This document shows, one piece after another, positions 9,226-18,907 of a stretch of DNA of 64,000 bases. Positions within the stretch are counted from its first letter, which is position 1, and each line of letters begins with the position of its first letter. This stretch comes from Lysobacter alkalisoli (GTDB taxonomy: Bacteria; Pseudomonadota; Gammaproteobacteria; Xanthomonadales; Xanthomonadaceae): the NCBI RefSeq assembly GCF_006547045.1, contig NZ_CP041242.1, positions 1,126,001-1,190,000 on the forward strand, given 5' to 3'. Position numbers and translations under genes: made by a program. Under the pieces are notes generated by a model, which saw only the letters and a program-made list of their open reading frames with translations, ran no database searches and was not told the DNA's origin.

Positions 9226-9290
9226 GCCGTGCACGCAGAAACGAGGGTGTGTCAGCTTGCCATACGCATGCGTACTGTAAAAGTCGGCCC

Positions 9291-10187
9291 TCAGAACAGT
9301 ACCGACGACATCCTGCGCCGGTAGGCGCTGACCAGAGCTGCATCTTCGACCACCCGGAAGGCGTCGATCAGGGCCTTGCGTGGCAGGCCGCCGTCGAAGT
9401 CGCGATCGTGGCGCAGCATTTCCAGGAACTGTTCCAGTGCGGCTTCGTTGTCGCCATCGACCAGTCGGCGGGCACCGAGCAGGTGGCGGGCACGCAGGTC
9501 GGCCGGGTCGTTGGCGATGGCGGTCTCCAGCGCCGCCGGCGGCGGTGCGTCCTTGAGCAGGGCGGCGAAGTCGAGGCGGGCGCGGGCACGCAGGGTGCGA
9601 TCATCGGTGGCGAGGTTGGCGGGCAGGGCGTCGAGCAGTCCCACCGCCTCGTCGGTGGCGCCGGTCTTGAGCAGGGCCAGTGCCAGGTCGAGCTTGAGCT
9701 CGTCGTTGTCCGGCGTCGCCGATATCTCGTCGCGCAGGCGTGCGACCTCAGCGTGCGGGTCCGGTGGAGGTACCTCGGACGTGGCCTCGGACTCGCGCTC
9801 GATGCCTTCGATGGCGGGGGCCGCCGCAGCGGGCTCGATATCGTGGTGCTTGAGGAACTCGCGCAACTGGCCCTCGGTCAGCGCACCGGGGACGGCGTCG
9901 ACCACCTGGCCGCCCTTGAGCAGAAACAGGGTCGGGATCGAGCGCACCTGGAACGCACCGGCCAGTTGCGGCTCCTTGTCCACGTCGACCTTCGCCAGTT
10001 CGAACGCGCCGTTGTAATCCTTCGCCAGCTTCTCCAGCACCGGCCCAAGCGTCTTGCACGGCCCGCACCACTCGGCCCAGAAGTCGACCAGCACCGGTGT
10101 CTGCAGCGACTTCTGCAGGACATCGGTTTCGAAGCGGTCGGTGGTGACGTCGAAGACGTGGGATGGGGCGGTGGTATCGGTGGTCAT
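9291..10187 (-). CDS. cnoX: Thioredoxin-TPR co-chaperone CnoX/YbbN
   Basis: A 298-residue cytoplasmic protein with an N-terminal thioredoxin domain (residues 8-115) and a C-terminal tetratricopeptide part, the architecture of CnoX (YbbN), which protects proteins from over-oxidation and hands them to GroEL or DnaK. The active site is EWCGPCK with Cys41 and Cys44 both present. E. coli YbbN lacks the first cysteine, so this copy should be redox-active as in many other bacteria. The cis-Pro region reads VRSIPTLFLLKGG. The start is ATG at 10187, immediately before the thioredoxin fold; in-frame sequence extends upstream without a plausible domain. The DUF998 gene diverges 82 bp away. Confidence 0.88.
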   Translation of the reverse strand: MTTDTTAPSHVFDVTTDRFETDVLQKSLQTPVLVDFWAEWCGPCKTLGPVLEKLAKDYNGAFELAKVDVDKEPQLAGAFQVRSIPTLFLLKGGQVVDAVPGALTEGQLREFLKHHDIEPAAAAPAIEGIERESEATSEVPPPDPHAEVARLRDEISATPDNDELKLDLALALLKTGATDEAVGLLDALPANLATDDRTLRARARLDFAALLKDAPPPAALETAIANDPADLRARHLLGARRLVDGDNEAALEQFLEMLRHDRDFDGGLPRKALIDAFRVVEDAALVSAYRRRMSSVLF

Positions 10188-10257
10188 CGGTTGGGTCGCT
10201 GGCGGGAGTGTTCGTCTGAGCAGATGGGGGCGGAGCCTGGCAAGGCAAGTCAGCGCG

Positions 10258-10263
10258 TACCAT
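10258..10263 (+). promoter_or_regulatory. Possible -10 box of a leaderless DUF998 transcript
   Basis: TACCAT ends 6 nt before the ATG at 10270, and no Shine-Dalgarno sequence precedes that gene. The arrangement matches the other leaderless candidates in this window. Confidence 0.3.
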
Positions 10264-10269
10264 GTGCCG

Positions 10270-10896
10270 ATGAAGACACGTCTCGCCCTCATGGCGTCCT
10301 GGAGCGCGATCCCGGCCGCGTTGCTGCTGCTGGGCGCCGCGCTGGTGGCCGCTGCCGCGCTGGACGGATACTCCCACGCCCGGCACCCGCTTGCCCTGCT
10401 CGGCGCGGATGGAGTCCGGGGCGCAGGCGGCTTCAATCTGCTCGGTTGGGGCCTTCCGGGCCTGCTGTTGGCGCTGCAGGCAGTGCTGTTGCGCGAATGC
10501 CTGTCTGGCGGACGGGCATTCGCGGCACGCATGGGGGCGTGGATGCTCATGCTGTCAGCGATGGCTTTTGCTGCGCAGGGTGTCTGGCCGCTTGATCCGG
10601 GAGATCTGGACGGAGCCGGAAGCCGATACCACGCGGCGGCATGGACGCTGTGGTGGATCGCCTACGTGACAGGGGGCTGCCTGCTGGCTGTCGGCAGCCC
10701 GCCGGGAAGCGGGCGTGCCCGGGCGATGCTGGTGCTGTCGGCCGGAGCCGTGCTGGCCCTGGTGCTGGCAGCGCGAGCGGGAATGTCGCCGGCCCTCGCC
10801 GGGCGTCTGGCCATCGTCGCCTGGCTGGCGGGCTACCTGGCCTGCGGTGCCCTGATGCGGCGGGCACGATCCGCCGGCCCGGTTCCAGGCGCGTAG
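10270..10896 (+). CDS. DUF998-like integral membrane protein
   Basis: A 208-residue, very hydrophobic protein with about six predicted membrane helices, among them IPAALLLLGAALVAAAAL and FNLLGWGLPGLLLALQAVLL. The layout, and the short loops carrying HPLALLGADG and WPLDPGDLDGAGSRYHAAA, fit the DUF998 family of unknown function. The ATG at 10270 is chosen because the membrane helix starts there; an in-frame extension upstream overlaps the cnoX promoter and is basic and implausible. The gene stands alone between divergent cnoX and the convergent amidohydrolase gene. Function is not known. Confidence 0.7.
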   Translation: MKTRLALMASWSAIPAALLLLGAALVAAAALDGYSHARHPLALLGADGVRGAGGFNLLGWGLPGLLLALQAVLLRECLSGGRAFAARMGAWMLMLSAMAFAAQGVWPLDPGDLDGAGSRYHAAAWTLWWIAYVTGGCLLAVGSPPGSGRARAMLVLSAGAVLALVLAARAGMSPALAGRLAIVAWLAGYLACGALMRRARSAGPVPGA

Positions 10897-11006
10897 CGCC
10901 GGAAACGCCTTGCAACCGCCGCAGACTGGGTTATCCGGGGCGGGCGCATGTTCCGATTTGCGGAACCCTGTCCGCGGAATCCTGATCGCGCCTGGCTTCG
11001 TCCGTG

Positions 11007-12341
11007 CTACCTGGCCGGTTCCTGCGGTCGGCGGTAGATCGCGCCGTCCTTCATCACGAAGTCCACATCCATCACCACGTTGATGTCCTCGAGCGGGTTG
11101 CCCGGCATGGCGATGACATCGGCGCGCTTGCCCGGCGCCAGCACGCCCTGGTCATCCACGCCGAGCACTTCGGCAGCCCGGATCGTGGCCGCCTGCAGGG
11201 CGACCGCCGCCGGGATGCCGGCTTCGACCATGTAGATGAACTCGCGCGCGTTGTCGCCATGCGGACCGACACCGGCGTCGGTGCCGAAAGCGATCTTCAC
11301 CCCGCCCTTGTAGGCCCGGGTCGCGGTTTCCTCGATCAGCGCGCCGATCCGCGCCGCTTTCGGCCGCACCACCTCCGGGAAGTAGCCATCGACCTTGGCC
11401 TTGTCGGCGACGAAACGACCGGCGTGGATGGTCGGTACGTACCAGGTGCCGCGCTCCTTCATCAGCTTCATTACCCGGTCGCTCATGTAGGTGCCATGTT
11501 CGATGCTGGTCACGCCGGCCTCGACCGCACGGTACATGCCCTCCTCGCCGTGCGCATGGGCGGCGACGCGGTAACCGTAGTCCTTGGCGGTATCGACCAC
11601 GGCGCGGACCTCGTCGACGGTGAACTGCGGCGCGTCCCCGGAGCGCGCGTACGAGAGTACGCCGCCGGTGGCGGTGATCTTGATCACGTCGCTGCCATCC
11701 TTGTAGCGCTGGCGCACGGCCTGGCGGGCGTCGTCGACGGAGTTGATCACGCCCTCGGTCGGGCCGGGTGGTCCGGACAGGTGCGAGAGCATGTCGTTCC
11801 AGCCGTTGGTCGGGTCGGCGTGGCCGCCAGTGGTGGCGATCGACTTGCCGGCCGCCCAGATTCGCGGGCCTTCGACCAAGCCCTGGTTGATCGCGTCGCG
11901 CAGGTGCGGCGCCACCTCGCCGCCAAGATCGCGGACGCTGGTGAAGCCGGCCATCAGAGTTTTCCTGGCGTAGCCGACCGAGCGGTAGGCGTAGTCGACC
12001 GGGTCGAGGCGGAATCCTTCGGAATAACTCTGCGGGCTGGACTGGCTGGCCAGGTGCACATGCAGGTCGGTCCAGCCCGGGCTGCAGGTGTGGCCGCGCA
12101 GATCCACCGCGGGCACGCCGAGGATGTCGGCATTGCCGCCGCTGATCATCTGCTCGATCCGGCCATCGCGCACCAGCAGCGTATGCGGTCCCCGCACCTT
12201 GCCGCTGCGGGCGTCGAACAGCTTGCCGCAGTGCAGTGCGGTTGCCGTATCCGATGCGGGCGAGGTATGGGCGGATGCGATGGATGCAGGAAGGGCGAGA
12301 ACGGCGAGAGTGGCGGAGGCCGCAACAGCGAATCGGGTCAT
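11007..12341 (-). CDS. Secreted metal-dependent amidohydrolase (Xaa-Pro dipeptidase/imidazolonepropionase-like)
   Basis: A 444-residue periplasmic or secreted enzyme with a signal peptide at residues 1-24 (cleavage after ASA). It belongs to the amidohydrolase superfamily group often labelled Xaa-Pro dipeptidase or imidazolonepropionase-like. Metal-site features are DLHVHLAS (HxH), the bridging lysine in DVIKITATGG, the histidines in RVAAHAHGEEG and IEHGTYM, and the final aspartate in IAFGTDAGVG. The substrate is probably a peptide or cyclic amide; this is a family-level inference. The start is ATG at 12341, at the signal peptide, with GGAT about 8 nt upstream. It diverges from the H-NOX gene. 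Confidence 0.85.
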   Translation of the reverse strand: MTRFAVAASATLAVLALPASIASAHTSPASDTATALHCGKLFDARSGKVRGPHTLLVRDGRIEQMISGGNADILGVPAVDLRGHTCSPGWTDLHVHLASQSSPQSYSEGFRLDPVDYAYRSVGYARKTLMAGFTSVRDLGGEVAPHLRDAINQGLVEGPRIWAAGKSIATTGGHADPTNGWNDMLSHLSGPPGPTEGVINSVDDARQAVRQRYKDGSDVIKITATGGVLSYARSGDAPQFTVDEVRAVVDTAKDYGYRVAAHAHGEEGMYRAVEAGVTSIEHGTYMSDRVMKLMKERGTWYVPTIHAGRFVADKAKVDGYFPEVVRPKAARIGALIEETATRAYKGGVKIAFGTDAGVGPHGDNAREFIYMVEAGIPAAVALQAATIRAAEVLGVDDQGVLAPGKRADVIAMPGNPLEDINVVMDVDFVMKDGAIYRRPQEPAR

Positions 12342-12580
12342 GGCAGGATCCGGGTGGGACGTAAGGACGATTGCACCGAAGTGTCGAGCCGATATTCGCA
12401 CACTCCATTCAGGCATCGCGCGGAACTGTGATCGCCTGCTTACCCATCCCGAAAGGAAACTCCATACAGTGTGCGGACCCACCGCCAGGGACTGGTGTTG
12501 CAGTGTGACGGTCGGGTGTTCTCTGGATCGGTCCCGGAAGGGGCTCCATCAACCGTCAAACGCTTGCAAGGGGGCGGGCC

Positions 12581-13123
12581 ATGTACGGTGTCATCTTCGA
12601 TTTCCTTCGCAGCTACGTGATCGAACGTCATGGTGGCCGCGATACCTGGGAAACACTGCTCAACGAGGCGGGCATCGGCTACAAGGTGTACTTCCCGGTG
12701 GCGCAGTATCCGGACGAGGAAATCGTCACCCTCGCCACCACGGCCGCACGCATGCTCAAGACGCCGTTGCCGGCGGTGCTGGAGGATTTCGGGCATTACG
12801 CCGGGCCGCAGCTGATCACCTATTACGACATGTTCGTGCGCCCAGAATGGCGCACCTTCGAGGTGCTCGAGAACGCCAGCGCCAGGATCCACGACGCGAT
12901 CCACCGCTACAACCCCAAGCGGCTGCCGCCGAAGCTGGTCGCCGAACGCCCGGAGCCGAACCGCCTGAACCTTACCTATGAGTCCGAGCGCAAGCTTTGC
13001 ATGGTCGCCAAGGGCATCATTCGCGGGCTCAAGGACCACTTCGGCGAGACGGTCTCCATCAAGGAAACCCAGTGCATGCACTCCGGGGCCGACTGCTGTC
13101 GCTTCGAGCTGGTGCGTACCTAG
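12581..13123 (+). CDS. H-NOX heme nitric-oxide/oxygen-binding sensor protein, stand-alone
   Basis: A 180-residue single-domain heme protein of the H-NOX (HNOB) family. Hallmarks seen: MYGVIFDFL at the start, YPDEE at 43-47, LEDFGHY at 67-73, the proximal heme ligand His104 in SARIHDAI, and the propionate-binding YxSxR motif as Tyr133-Ser135-Arg137. The residue five positions past that Arg is Val142. O2-binding H-NOX proteins have a tyrosine there, so NO selectivity is more likely (inference). Cys140, Cys165, Cys172 and Cys173 could hold the structural zinc known in Shewanella and Vibrio homologues. The start is ATG at 12581, with AGGGGGCGGG just upstream. No kinase or cyclic-di-GMP enzyme is next to it, which is unusual for the family. 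Confidence 0.88.
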   Translation: MYGVIFDFLRSYVIERHGGRDTWETLLNEAGIGYKVYFPVAQYPDEEIVTLATTAARMLKTPLPAVLEDFGHYAGPQLITYYDMFVRPEWRTFEVLENASARIHDAIHRYNPKRLPPKLVAERPEPNRLNLTYESERKLCMVAKGIIRGLKDHFGETVSIKETQCMHSGADCCRFELVRT

Positions 13124-13290
13124 GCCCCGCCGCCCGCCGCCGCAAGAGCCGGAGAGGCTGTTCGCAATTCCCGGCACCGACCCGAACGGCTGCAGGCCCG
13201 ACGGGCCGGGTTATCGACCCCGGAGCCTGCTCATTGGCAGGGTTTGTGCGCTGCGGTAGGCTTGCCGGTCTCCCTCTGCCTGCCGCCACC

Positions 13291-16047
13291 GTGTCCGCCG
13301 AAGCCGCCCAAACCGACCAGAACGCCTCCTACGATCCGCAAGCCGTGGAGGCGTCCGCCCGGCGCTACTGGACGGACAGCCGTGCGTTCGAGGTCGACGA
13401 GACTTCCGACAAGCCCAAGTACTACTGCCTGTCGATGCTGCCGTATCCGTCCGGTGCGCTGCACATGGGCCACGTGCGCAACTACACCATCAGCGACGTG
13501 ATCAGCCGCTACAAGCGGATGACCGGCCACAACGTGCTGCAGCCGATGGGCTGGGACGCGTTCGGCCTGCCGGCCGAGAACGCCGCGATCAAGAACAGGA
13601 CCGCGCCGGCGAAATGGACCTACGCCAACATCGAGCACATGAAGGCGCAGCTGCAGCAGATGGGCTACGCGATCGACTGGACGCGCGAGTTCGCTACCTG
13701 CCAGCCGGACTATTACATGCACGAGCAGCGCATGTTCGTGCGGCTGATGAAGAAGGGCCTGGCCTACCGCAGGAACGCGGTGGTCAACTGGGATCCGGTC
13801 GACCGGACCGTGCTGGCCAACGAGCAGGTCATCGACGGCCGCGGCTGGCGCACCGGTGCGCTGGTCGAGAAGCGCGAGATCCCGCAGTGGTTCCTGAAGA
13901 TCACCGACTACGCGCAGGAACTGCTCGACGGCCTCGACACGCTCGCGGGCTGGCCGGAGGCGGTCAAGACCATGCAGCGCAACTGGATCGGTCGCAGCGA
14001 AGGCCTGGAGATCCGCTTCGACGTGGTCGACGAGGACGGCAACGCGGTCGGCCCTGTCGATGTCTACACCACGCGCCCCGATACCCTGATGGGCGTGACC
14101 TTCGTGTCGATCGCGGCCGAACATCCGCTGGCAACGCACGCGGCAGCGAACAACAAGGCACTGGCCGGTTTCATCGCCGAGCTGCGCCAGGGCGGCGTGT
14201 CCGAGGCCGAGCTGGAGACGCAGGAAAAACGCGGCATGTACACCGGCCTGCGCGCGCTGCATCCGGTCACCGGCGAGGAGGTGCCGCTCTACGTCGCCAA
14301 CTTCGTGTTGATGGGCTACGGCACCGGCGCGGTGATGGCGGTGCCGGGCCACGACCAGCGCGACTGGGAGTTCGCCAAGCGCTACCAGCTGCCGATCAGG
14401 CCGGTGATCGTGAACGATGCCGTGCGTGACGCACTGACAGAGATCGGGCAACACCTCGAGAAGCACGACGACGCGATGGCCGCCGCGCTCGGCAACGGTG
14501 CCGCAGTCGACGTCTACGACATCGGTGCCGCCGTGCAAGTGGTGCAGGACTTCGTCCGCGCGATCGACGAGGAGGGCGCCTACACCGAACGCGGCTGGCT
14601 GGTGAACTCCGGCGAGTTCGACGGCATGGACTTCCAGCAGGCGCTGGACGCGCTGGCGGCACGCTTCGAGGCCGAGAGCCGCGGCCGTCGCCGGGTCAAC
14701 TTCCGCCTGCGCGATTGGGGCGTCAGCCGTCAGCGCTACTGGGGCTGCCCGATCCCGGTGATCATCTGCCCGTCCTGCGGCGACGTGCCGGTGCCGGAGG
14801 AGCAGTTGCCGGTGCTGTTGCCGGAGGACGTGGAGTTCAGCGGTGTCGCCTCGCCGATCAAGTCCGACCCGGAATGGCGCAGGACCACCTGCCCGCAGTG
14901 CGGCGGCGCGGCCGAGCGCGAGACCGACACCTTCGACACCTTCATGGAGTCGAGCTGGTACATGCACCGCTACACCAGCCCGGGTGCGGCGGACATGGTC
15001 GATGAGCGGGCCAATTACTGGATGCCGATCGACCAGTACATCGGTGGTGTCGAGCACGCGATCCTGCACCTGCTGTATTTCCGCTTCTACCACCGGCTGA
15101 TGCGCGACCAGGGCCTTGTCGACAGCGACGAGCCGGTGCACAACCTGCTGACCCAGGGCATGGTCATCGCCGAGACGTTCTACCGCGACAACCCCGACGG
15201 CTCGAAGGACTGGATCAACCCTGCCGACGTGGAGATCGTCCGCGACGACAAGGGCCGTATCGCCGGTGCGACCTTGAAGGCGGACGGACAGCCGGTGGTG
15301 ATCGGCGGCACCGAGAAGATGTCGAAGTCGAAGAACAACGGCGTCGATCCACGCGACATGGTCGGCAAGCATGGCGCCGATACCGTGCGCCTGTTCTCGA
15401 TGTTCGCCGCGCCGCCGGAGCAATCGCTGGAGTGGAACGAGGCCGGTGTCGAGGGCATGGCGCGCTTCCTGCGTCGGTTCTGGAATGCGGTCTCCACCCA
15501 CGCCGCGCAGCCCGACCATCCCGAGGTTGACGCTTCGCAACTCGACGCCGCACAGAAGACCCTGCGCCGCCAGCTTCACGAGACGATCCAGAAAGTTGGC
15601 GACGACTATGGCCGCCGCCACAGTTTCAATACCGCGATCGCCGCGTTGATGGAACTTCTCAACCACGTGGCGAAGTTCAACGACATGAGCGACCAGGGTC
15701 GCGCCGTCCGCCACGAAGCGCTTCAGGCAATGGTGCTGATGCTCAACCCGGTCACCCCGCACGTCAGCCACGCGCTGTGGCAGGTGCTCGGCCATTCGCA
15801 GGAGCTGCTGGAAGACGTGCCGTTCCCGGTGGTTGACCCGGCCGCACTGGTCCGCGATGCGGTCACCCTGGCGGTGCAGGTCAACGGCAAGCTGCGCGGT
15901 ACGATCGAGGTCCCGGTCGATGTGTCGAAGGAGGATGCCGAACGGATTGCGCTGGCCGAGCCGCACGTCGCCCAGCACGTCGACGGCCTGACCATCCGCA
16001 AGGTGATCGTGGTGCCGGGGAAGATCGTCAACATCGTTGTCGGATAA
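13291..16047 (+). CDS. leuS: Leucyl-tRNA synthetase
   Basis: A 918-residue class I aminoacyl-tRNA synthetase charging tRNA-Leu. The HIGH-type signature is [11 protein letters not shown] at residues 51-61 and KMSKS lies at 676-680. The editing (CP1) domain includes the conserved threonine-rich [11 protein letters not shown]. Zinc-binding cysteine pairs are present (ICPSCGDV and TTCPQCGG). The proposed start is GTG at 13291, which gives an N-terminus of normal family length; no ATG occurs nearby in frame and no strong Shine-Dalgarno sequence is seen. An in-frame run of open sequence upstream overlaps the H-NOX gene and is not coding. The rluA-type gene follows 38 bp downstream. Confidence 0.96.
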   Translation: MSAEAAQTDQNASYDPQAVEASARRYWTDSRAFEVDETSDKPKYYCLSMLPYPSGALHMGHVRNYTISDVISRYKRMTGHNVLQPMGWDAFGLPAENAAIKNRTAPAKWTYANIEHMKAQLQQMGYAIDWTREFATCQPDYYMHEQRMFVRLMKKGLAYRRNAVVNWDPVDRTVLANEQVIDGRGWRTGALVEKREIPQWFLKITDYAQELLDGLDTLAGWPEAVKTMQRNWIGRSEGLEIRFDVVDEDGNAVGPVDVYTTRPDTLMGVTFVSIAAEHPLATHAAANNKALAGFIAELRQGGVSEAELETQEKRGMYTGLRALHPVTGEEVPLYVANFVLMGYGTGAVMAVPGHDQRDWEFAKRYQLPIRPVIVNDAVRDALTEIGQHLEKHDDAMAAALGNGAAVDVYDIGAAVQVVQDFVRAIDEEGAYTERGWLVNSGEFDGMDFQQALDALAARFEAESRGRRRVNFRLRDWGVSRQRYWGCPIPVIICPSCGDVPVPEEQLPVLLPEDVEFSGVASPIKSDPEWRRTTCPQCGGAAERETDTFDTFMESSWYMHRYTSPGAADMVDERANYWMPIDQYIGGVEHAILHLLYFRFYHRLMRDQGLVDSDEPVHNLLTQGMVIAETFYRDNPDGSKDWINPADVEIVRDDKGRIAGATLKADGQPVVIGGTEKMSKSKNNGVDPRDMVGKHGADTVRLFSMFAAPPEQSLEWNEAGVEGMARFLRRFWNAVSTHAAQPDHPEVDASQLDAAQKTLRRQLHETIQKVGDDYGRRHSFNTAIAALMELLNHVAKFNDMSDQGRAVRHEALQAMVLMLNPVTPHVSHALWQVLGHSQELLEDVPFPVVDPAALVRDAVTLAVQVNGKLRGTIEVPVDVSKEDAERIALAEPHVAQHVDGLTIRKVIVVPGKIVNIVVG

Positions 16048-16085
16048 CCGGCGACCGGGTGCGGAGCGGGTTTCGGGCATCGGAC

Positions 16086-16709
16086 ATGGCCGAAGCCATC
16101 GACATCCACTATTGCGATGAACACCTGCTGGTGGCCGGGAAGCCGGCCGGCCTGCTGTCCGTTCCCGGTCGTCTGCCGGAAAACAGGGACTGCGTGATAT
16201 CGCGCCTGCAGGTTTCATATCCGGATGTGCTGACCGTGCATCGGCTCGACCAGGTCACCAGCGGGCTGATGGTTTTCGCGCGCGGCAAGATGCTGCAGTC
16301 GGCCTTGAGTTCAATGTTCGAGCGTCGCCAGATCGACAAGCGCTACGAAGCGCTGGTCGAAGGACTGGTCGAAGGCGAAGCGGGCGAGGTCGAGTTGCCG
16401 CTGATCTGCGACTGGCCGAACCGGCCGCGGCAGAAGGTGGGCTTCGAAGCCGGCAAGCATGCGTTGACCCGTTGGCGAGTGCTGCAGCACGACACCGGAT
16501 CCGGCCGGACCCGCCTGGAGCTGGAGCCGGTTACCGGCCGTAGCCACCAGTTGCGTGTTCATCTGGCCAGCATCGGCCATCCCATCGTTGGCGACAGCTT
16601 CTACGGTGCGGCCGAAGCGCCGCGGGTCTGCCTGCACGCAAGCCGGCTGTCGTTCATGCATCCGGTTGAAGGCGTGCGGCTGGAATTCGCCTCCGCCGCT
16701 CCGTTCTGA
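16086..16709 (+). CDS. rluA: RluA-type 23S rRNA/tRNA pseudouridine synthase
   Basis: A 207-residue enzyme close in length and sequence to E. coli RluA (219 residues), which converts uridine 746 of 23S rRNA and uridine 32 of some tRNAs to pseudouridine. Seen directly: KPAGLLSVPGR near the N-terminus, the catalytic motif HRLDQVTSGLM with its aspartate, LPLICDWPNRPRQKV, which is nearly identical to RluA, and GRSHQLRVH. There is no S4 domain, as expected for RluA. ATG at 16086 is preferred over an in-frame GTG nine codons upstream because homologues start there. It sits behind leuS and may be cotranscribed. Confidence 0.88.
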   Translation: MAEAIDIHYCDEHLLVAGKPAGLLSVPGRLPENRDCVISRLQVSYPDVLTVHRLDQVTSGLMVFARGKMLQSALSSMFERRQIDKRYEALVEGLVEGEAGEVELPLICDWPNRPRQKVGFEAGKHALTRWRVLQHDTGSGRTRLELEPVTGRSHQLRVHLASIGHPIVGDSFYGAAEAPRVCLHASRLSFMHPVEGVRLEFASAAPF

Positions 16710-16804
16710 AACGCCCGGCGCCGGAGACCGCCATAGACCAAAGTCCCAATGAAGCCCGCACGGCCCGGGCCTAGGCTGGGACATTCCCCGTCGAGGCGAG
16801 GCCC

Positions 16805-18697
16805 ATGCGTTACGAGGACTTCTACCAACGTTCCATCGACGACCCGGAAGGCTTCTGGGCCGAGCAGGCGAAAGCGATCCATTGGCAGACGCCACCCCAA
16901 CGCATCCTCGACTATTCGGACCCGCCTTTCCGCAAGTGGTTCGCTGGCGGCACCACCAATCTTTGTTACAACGCGGTCGACCGCCATCTTGAAGAACGCG
17001 GCGATCAGCTTGCGCTGGTGGCGATCTCCACCGAAACCAATGTCACCCGCGAAGTCAGCTATCGCGAGCTTCATCGCGAGGTGAACACCTTTGCCGCGAT
17101 ACTGAAGTCGCTTGGCATCGGTCGCGGCGATCGGGTCGTGATCTACATGCCGAACATGGCCGAGGCGGTGTTCGCGATGTTGGCCTGTGCGCGCATCGGT
17201 GCGGTGCATTCGGTGGTGTTCGGCGGTTTTGCCTCGCACAATCTCGCGCTGCGCATCGACGACGCCAGACCGAAGCTGTTGATCTGTGCCGATGCCGGCA
17301 TGCGCGGCGGCAAGGTAATCCCGTACAAGCCGCTGGTCGATGCCGCCTGCGAGGAGGCGAAGCACGCGCCGCCCCACCTGCTGATCGTCGGTCGCGGGCT
17401 CGACCCGGACGCTGCGCGCGTGTCGGGTCGCGACGTCGAGTACGCCGACTTGCGTGCACGGCATGAAGGCGCCGAGGTCGAGGTCGAATGGCTGGAATCG
17501 AACGAGCCCAGCTACCTGCTCTACACCTCCGGCACCACCGGCAAGCCCAAGGGCGTGCAGCGCGACGTCGGCGGCTACGCGGTCGCGATGGCGTTGTCGA
17601 TGTGGTCGATCTACGACGTGCGCGCGGGGCAGGTGATGTTCTCGACATCCGACGTCGGCTGGGCGGTCGGGCATTCCTACAACGTCTACGGGCCGCTGAT
17701 TGCCGGCGCGACCTCGATCCTCTACGAAGGCCTGCCGACGAATCCGGATCCCGGCATCTGGTGGGCGATCTGCGAGAAATACGGCGTGCGCACGATGTTC
17801 TCCTCGCCGACCGGGATCCGCGTGTTGAAGAAGCAGGACACGTCGTGGCTGAAGAAGCACGACCTGTCGAAGCTGCAGTGGCTGTTCCTGGCCGGCGAAC
17901 CGCTCGACGAGCCGACCGCGCACTGGATCACCGACGGCATCGGCAAGACCATCATCGACAACTACTGGCAGACCGAGACCGGGTGGCCGGTACTGGCGCT
18001 GATGCCGGGGCTGGACATGAAGCCGGTCAGGTTCGGTTCGCCTGGCCTGCCCGCGCCGGGCTACAGGCTGCGTGTGATCGATGACGTGAGCGGTGCCGAG
18101 GTCGGGCCAGGCGAGAAGGGCGTGCTGGTGATCGAACCACCACTGCCACCGGGCTGCCTGACCACGGTGTGGGGCGACGACGCCCGCTTCATGCAGAGCT
18201 ACTTCAGCCACTTCAACGAACTGCTGTACAGCTCGCTGGACTGGGCGATCCGCGACGAGGAGGGCTACACCTTCATCCTCGGTCGTACCGACGACGTCAT
18301 CAATGTTGCCGGCCACCGCCTGGGCACGCGCGAGATCGAGGAGTCGTGCTCGACCCTTCCCGGCGTAGCCGAGGCGGCGGTGATCGGTGTACAGGATGAG
18401 TTGAAAGGGCAGGTGCCGGTCGTCTTCGCCACCCTCAAGCAGGCCGATGCCGACGCGTCGGTCGAGGCCGAGGCGATGCGGACGCGGGTGGTCGAGCAAC
18501 TCGGGGCGGTTGCGCGGCCGGCCCGGGTCTACGTGGTCAACGCGCTGCCCAAGACCCGCTCTGGCAAGCTGCTGCGGCGCTCGCTGCAGGCCCTGGCCGA
18601 GCAGCGCGACCCCGGCGACCTGTCCACCCTCGACGATCCTGGGGCGCTGGAGGAGGTGCGACGCGCACTGGCGCGGGGAGCGGACGCGGGGAGCTGA
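16805..18697 (+). CDS. prpE: Propionate-CoA ligase (PrpE-type acyl-CoA synthetase)
   Basis: A 630-residue AMP-forming synthetase that should convert propionate, ATP and CoA to propionyl-CoA, feeding the methylcitrate enzymes encoded just downstream. The length equals that of E. coli PrpE (628). The ATP-binding core is YTSGTTGKPKG, the adenylate-binding part reads DNYWQTETGWPV, and the C-terminal lysine that forms the adenylate is in LPKTRSGKLLRR. The N-terminal ACS domain begins YEDFYQRSIDDPEGFW. The ATG at 16805 has GAGGCGAGG just upstream, and a TAGGCT hexamer at about 16773 may be the -10 box. An acetyl-CoA synthetase is the alternative, but the prpBC context favours propionate. Confidence 0.88.
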   Translation: MRYEDFYQRSIDDPEGFWAEQAKAIHWQTPPQRILDYSDPPFRKWFAGGTTNLCYNAVDRHLEERGDQLALVAISTETNVTREVSYRELHREVNTFAAILKSLGIGRGDRVVIYMPNMAEAVFAMLACARIGAVHSVVFGGFASHNLALRIDDARPKLLICADAGMRGGKVIPYKPLVDAACEEAKHAPPHLLIVGRGLDPDAARVSGRDVEYADLRARHEGAEVEVEWLESNEPSYLLYTSGTTGKPKGVQRDVGGYAVAMALSMWSIYDVRAGQVMFSTSDVGWAVGHSYNVYGPLIAGATSILYEGLPTNPDPGIWWAICEKYGVRTMFSSPTGIRVLKKQDTSWLKKHDLSKLQWLFLAGEPLDEPTAHWITDGIGKTIIDNYWQTETGWPVLALMPGLDMKPVRFGSPGLPAPGYRLRVIDDVSGAEVGPGEKGVLVIEPPLPPGCLTTVWGDDARFMQSYFSHFNELLYSSLDWAIRDEEGYTFILGRTDDVINVAGHRLGTREIEESCSTLPGVAEAAVIGVQDELKGQVPVVFATLKQADADASVEAEAMRTRVVEQLGAVARPARVYVVNALPKTRSGKLLRRSLQALAEQRDPGDLSTLDDPGALEEVRRALARGADAGS

Positions 18698-18907
18698 GCG
18701 GAGCTTCCGGGCTCCCTCTCCCCTCGGGGCGATGAGACGAGTTTGAGAGCCGATGGCTGGCGCACCAAAGTGCGCCCGGAGGCTACGCCCGAGAACCGGG
18801 GGGCGGAGCTGGGTCCGGGAGATGGCAAGTGTTGAGGGTTGCCGCGGCAATCCCGCCCCTCGGCTAGAATGGCCTGCTTTAAAATGGCGTGTTCAAAAGG
18901 AGATGCC
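18698..18907. other. Intergenic region prpE-prpB with promoter-like hexamer
   Basis: 210 bp without a gene. The first part is GC-rich with a CTCCCTCTCCCCTCGGGG stretch of repeat-like character that has no match elsewhere in the window. The last 45 bp hold the likely prpB promoter (TAGAAT at 18865-18870). Confidence 0.5.
18865..18870 (+). promoter_or_regulatory. Likely -10 box for prpB
   Basis: TAGAAT in GGCTAGAATGGCC lies 38 nt before the prpB ATG. The same core, GCTAGAATG, occurs before the bTHX gene (59916-59921), which supports it as a real sigma-70-type -10. The -35 region is weak (TTGCCG, 20 nt upstream). Confidence 0.45.

Noticed and set aside
13231-16218. An open frame of 995 codons antisense to leuS.
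   Set aside because: In high-GC DNA the antisense frame of a long gene often stays open. The translation is rich in His, Arg, Gln and Val with no domain, and leuS on the other strand is certain.
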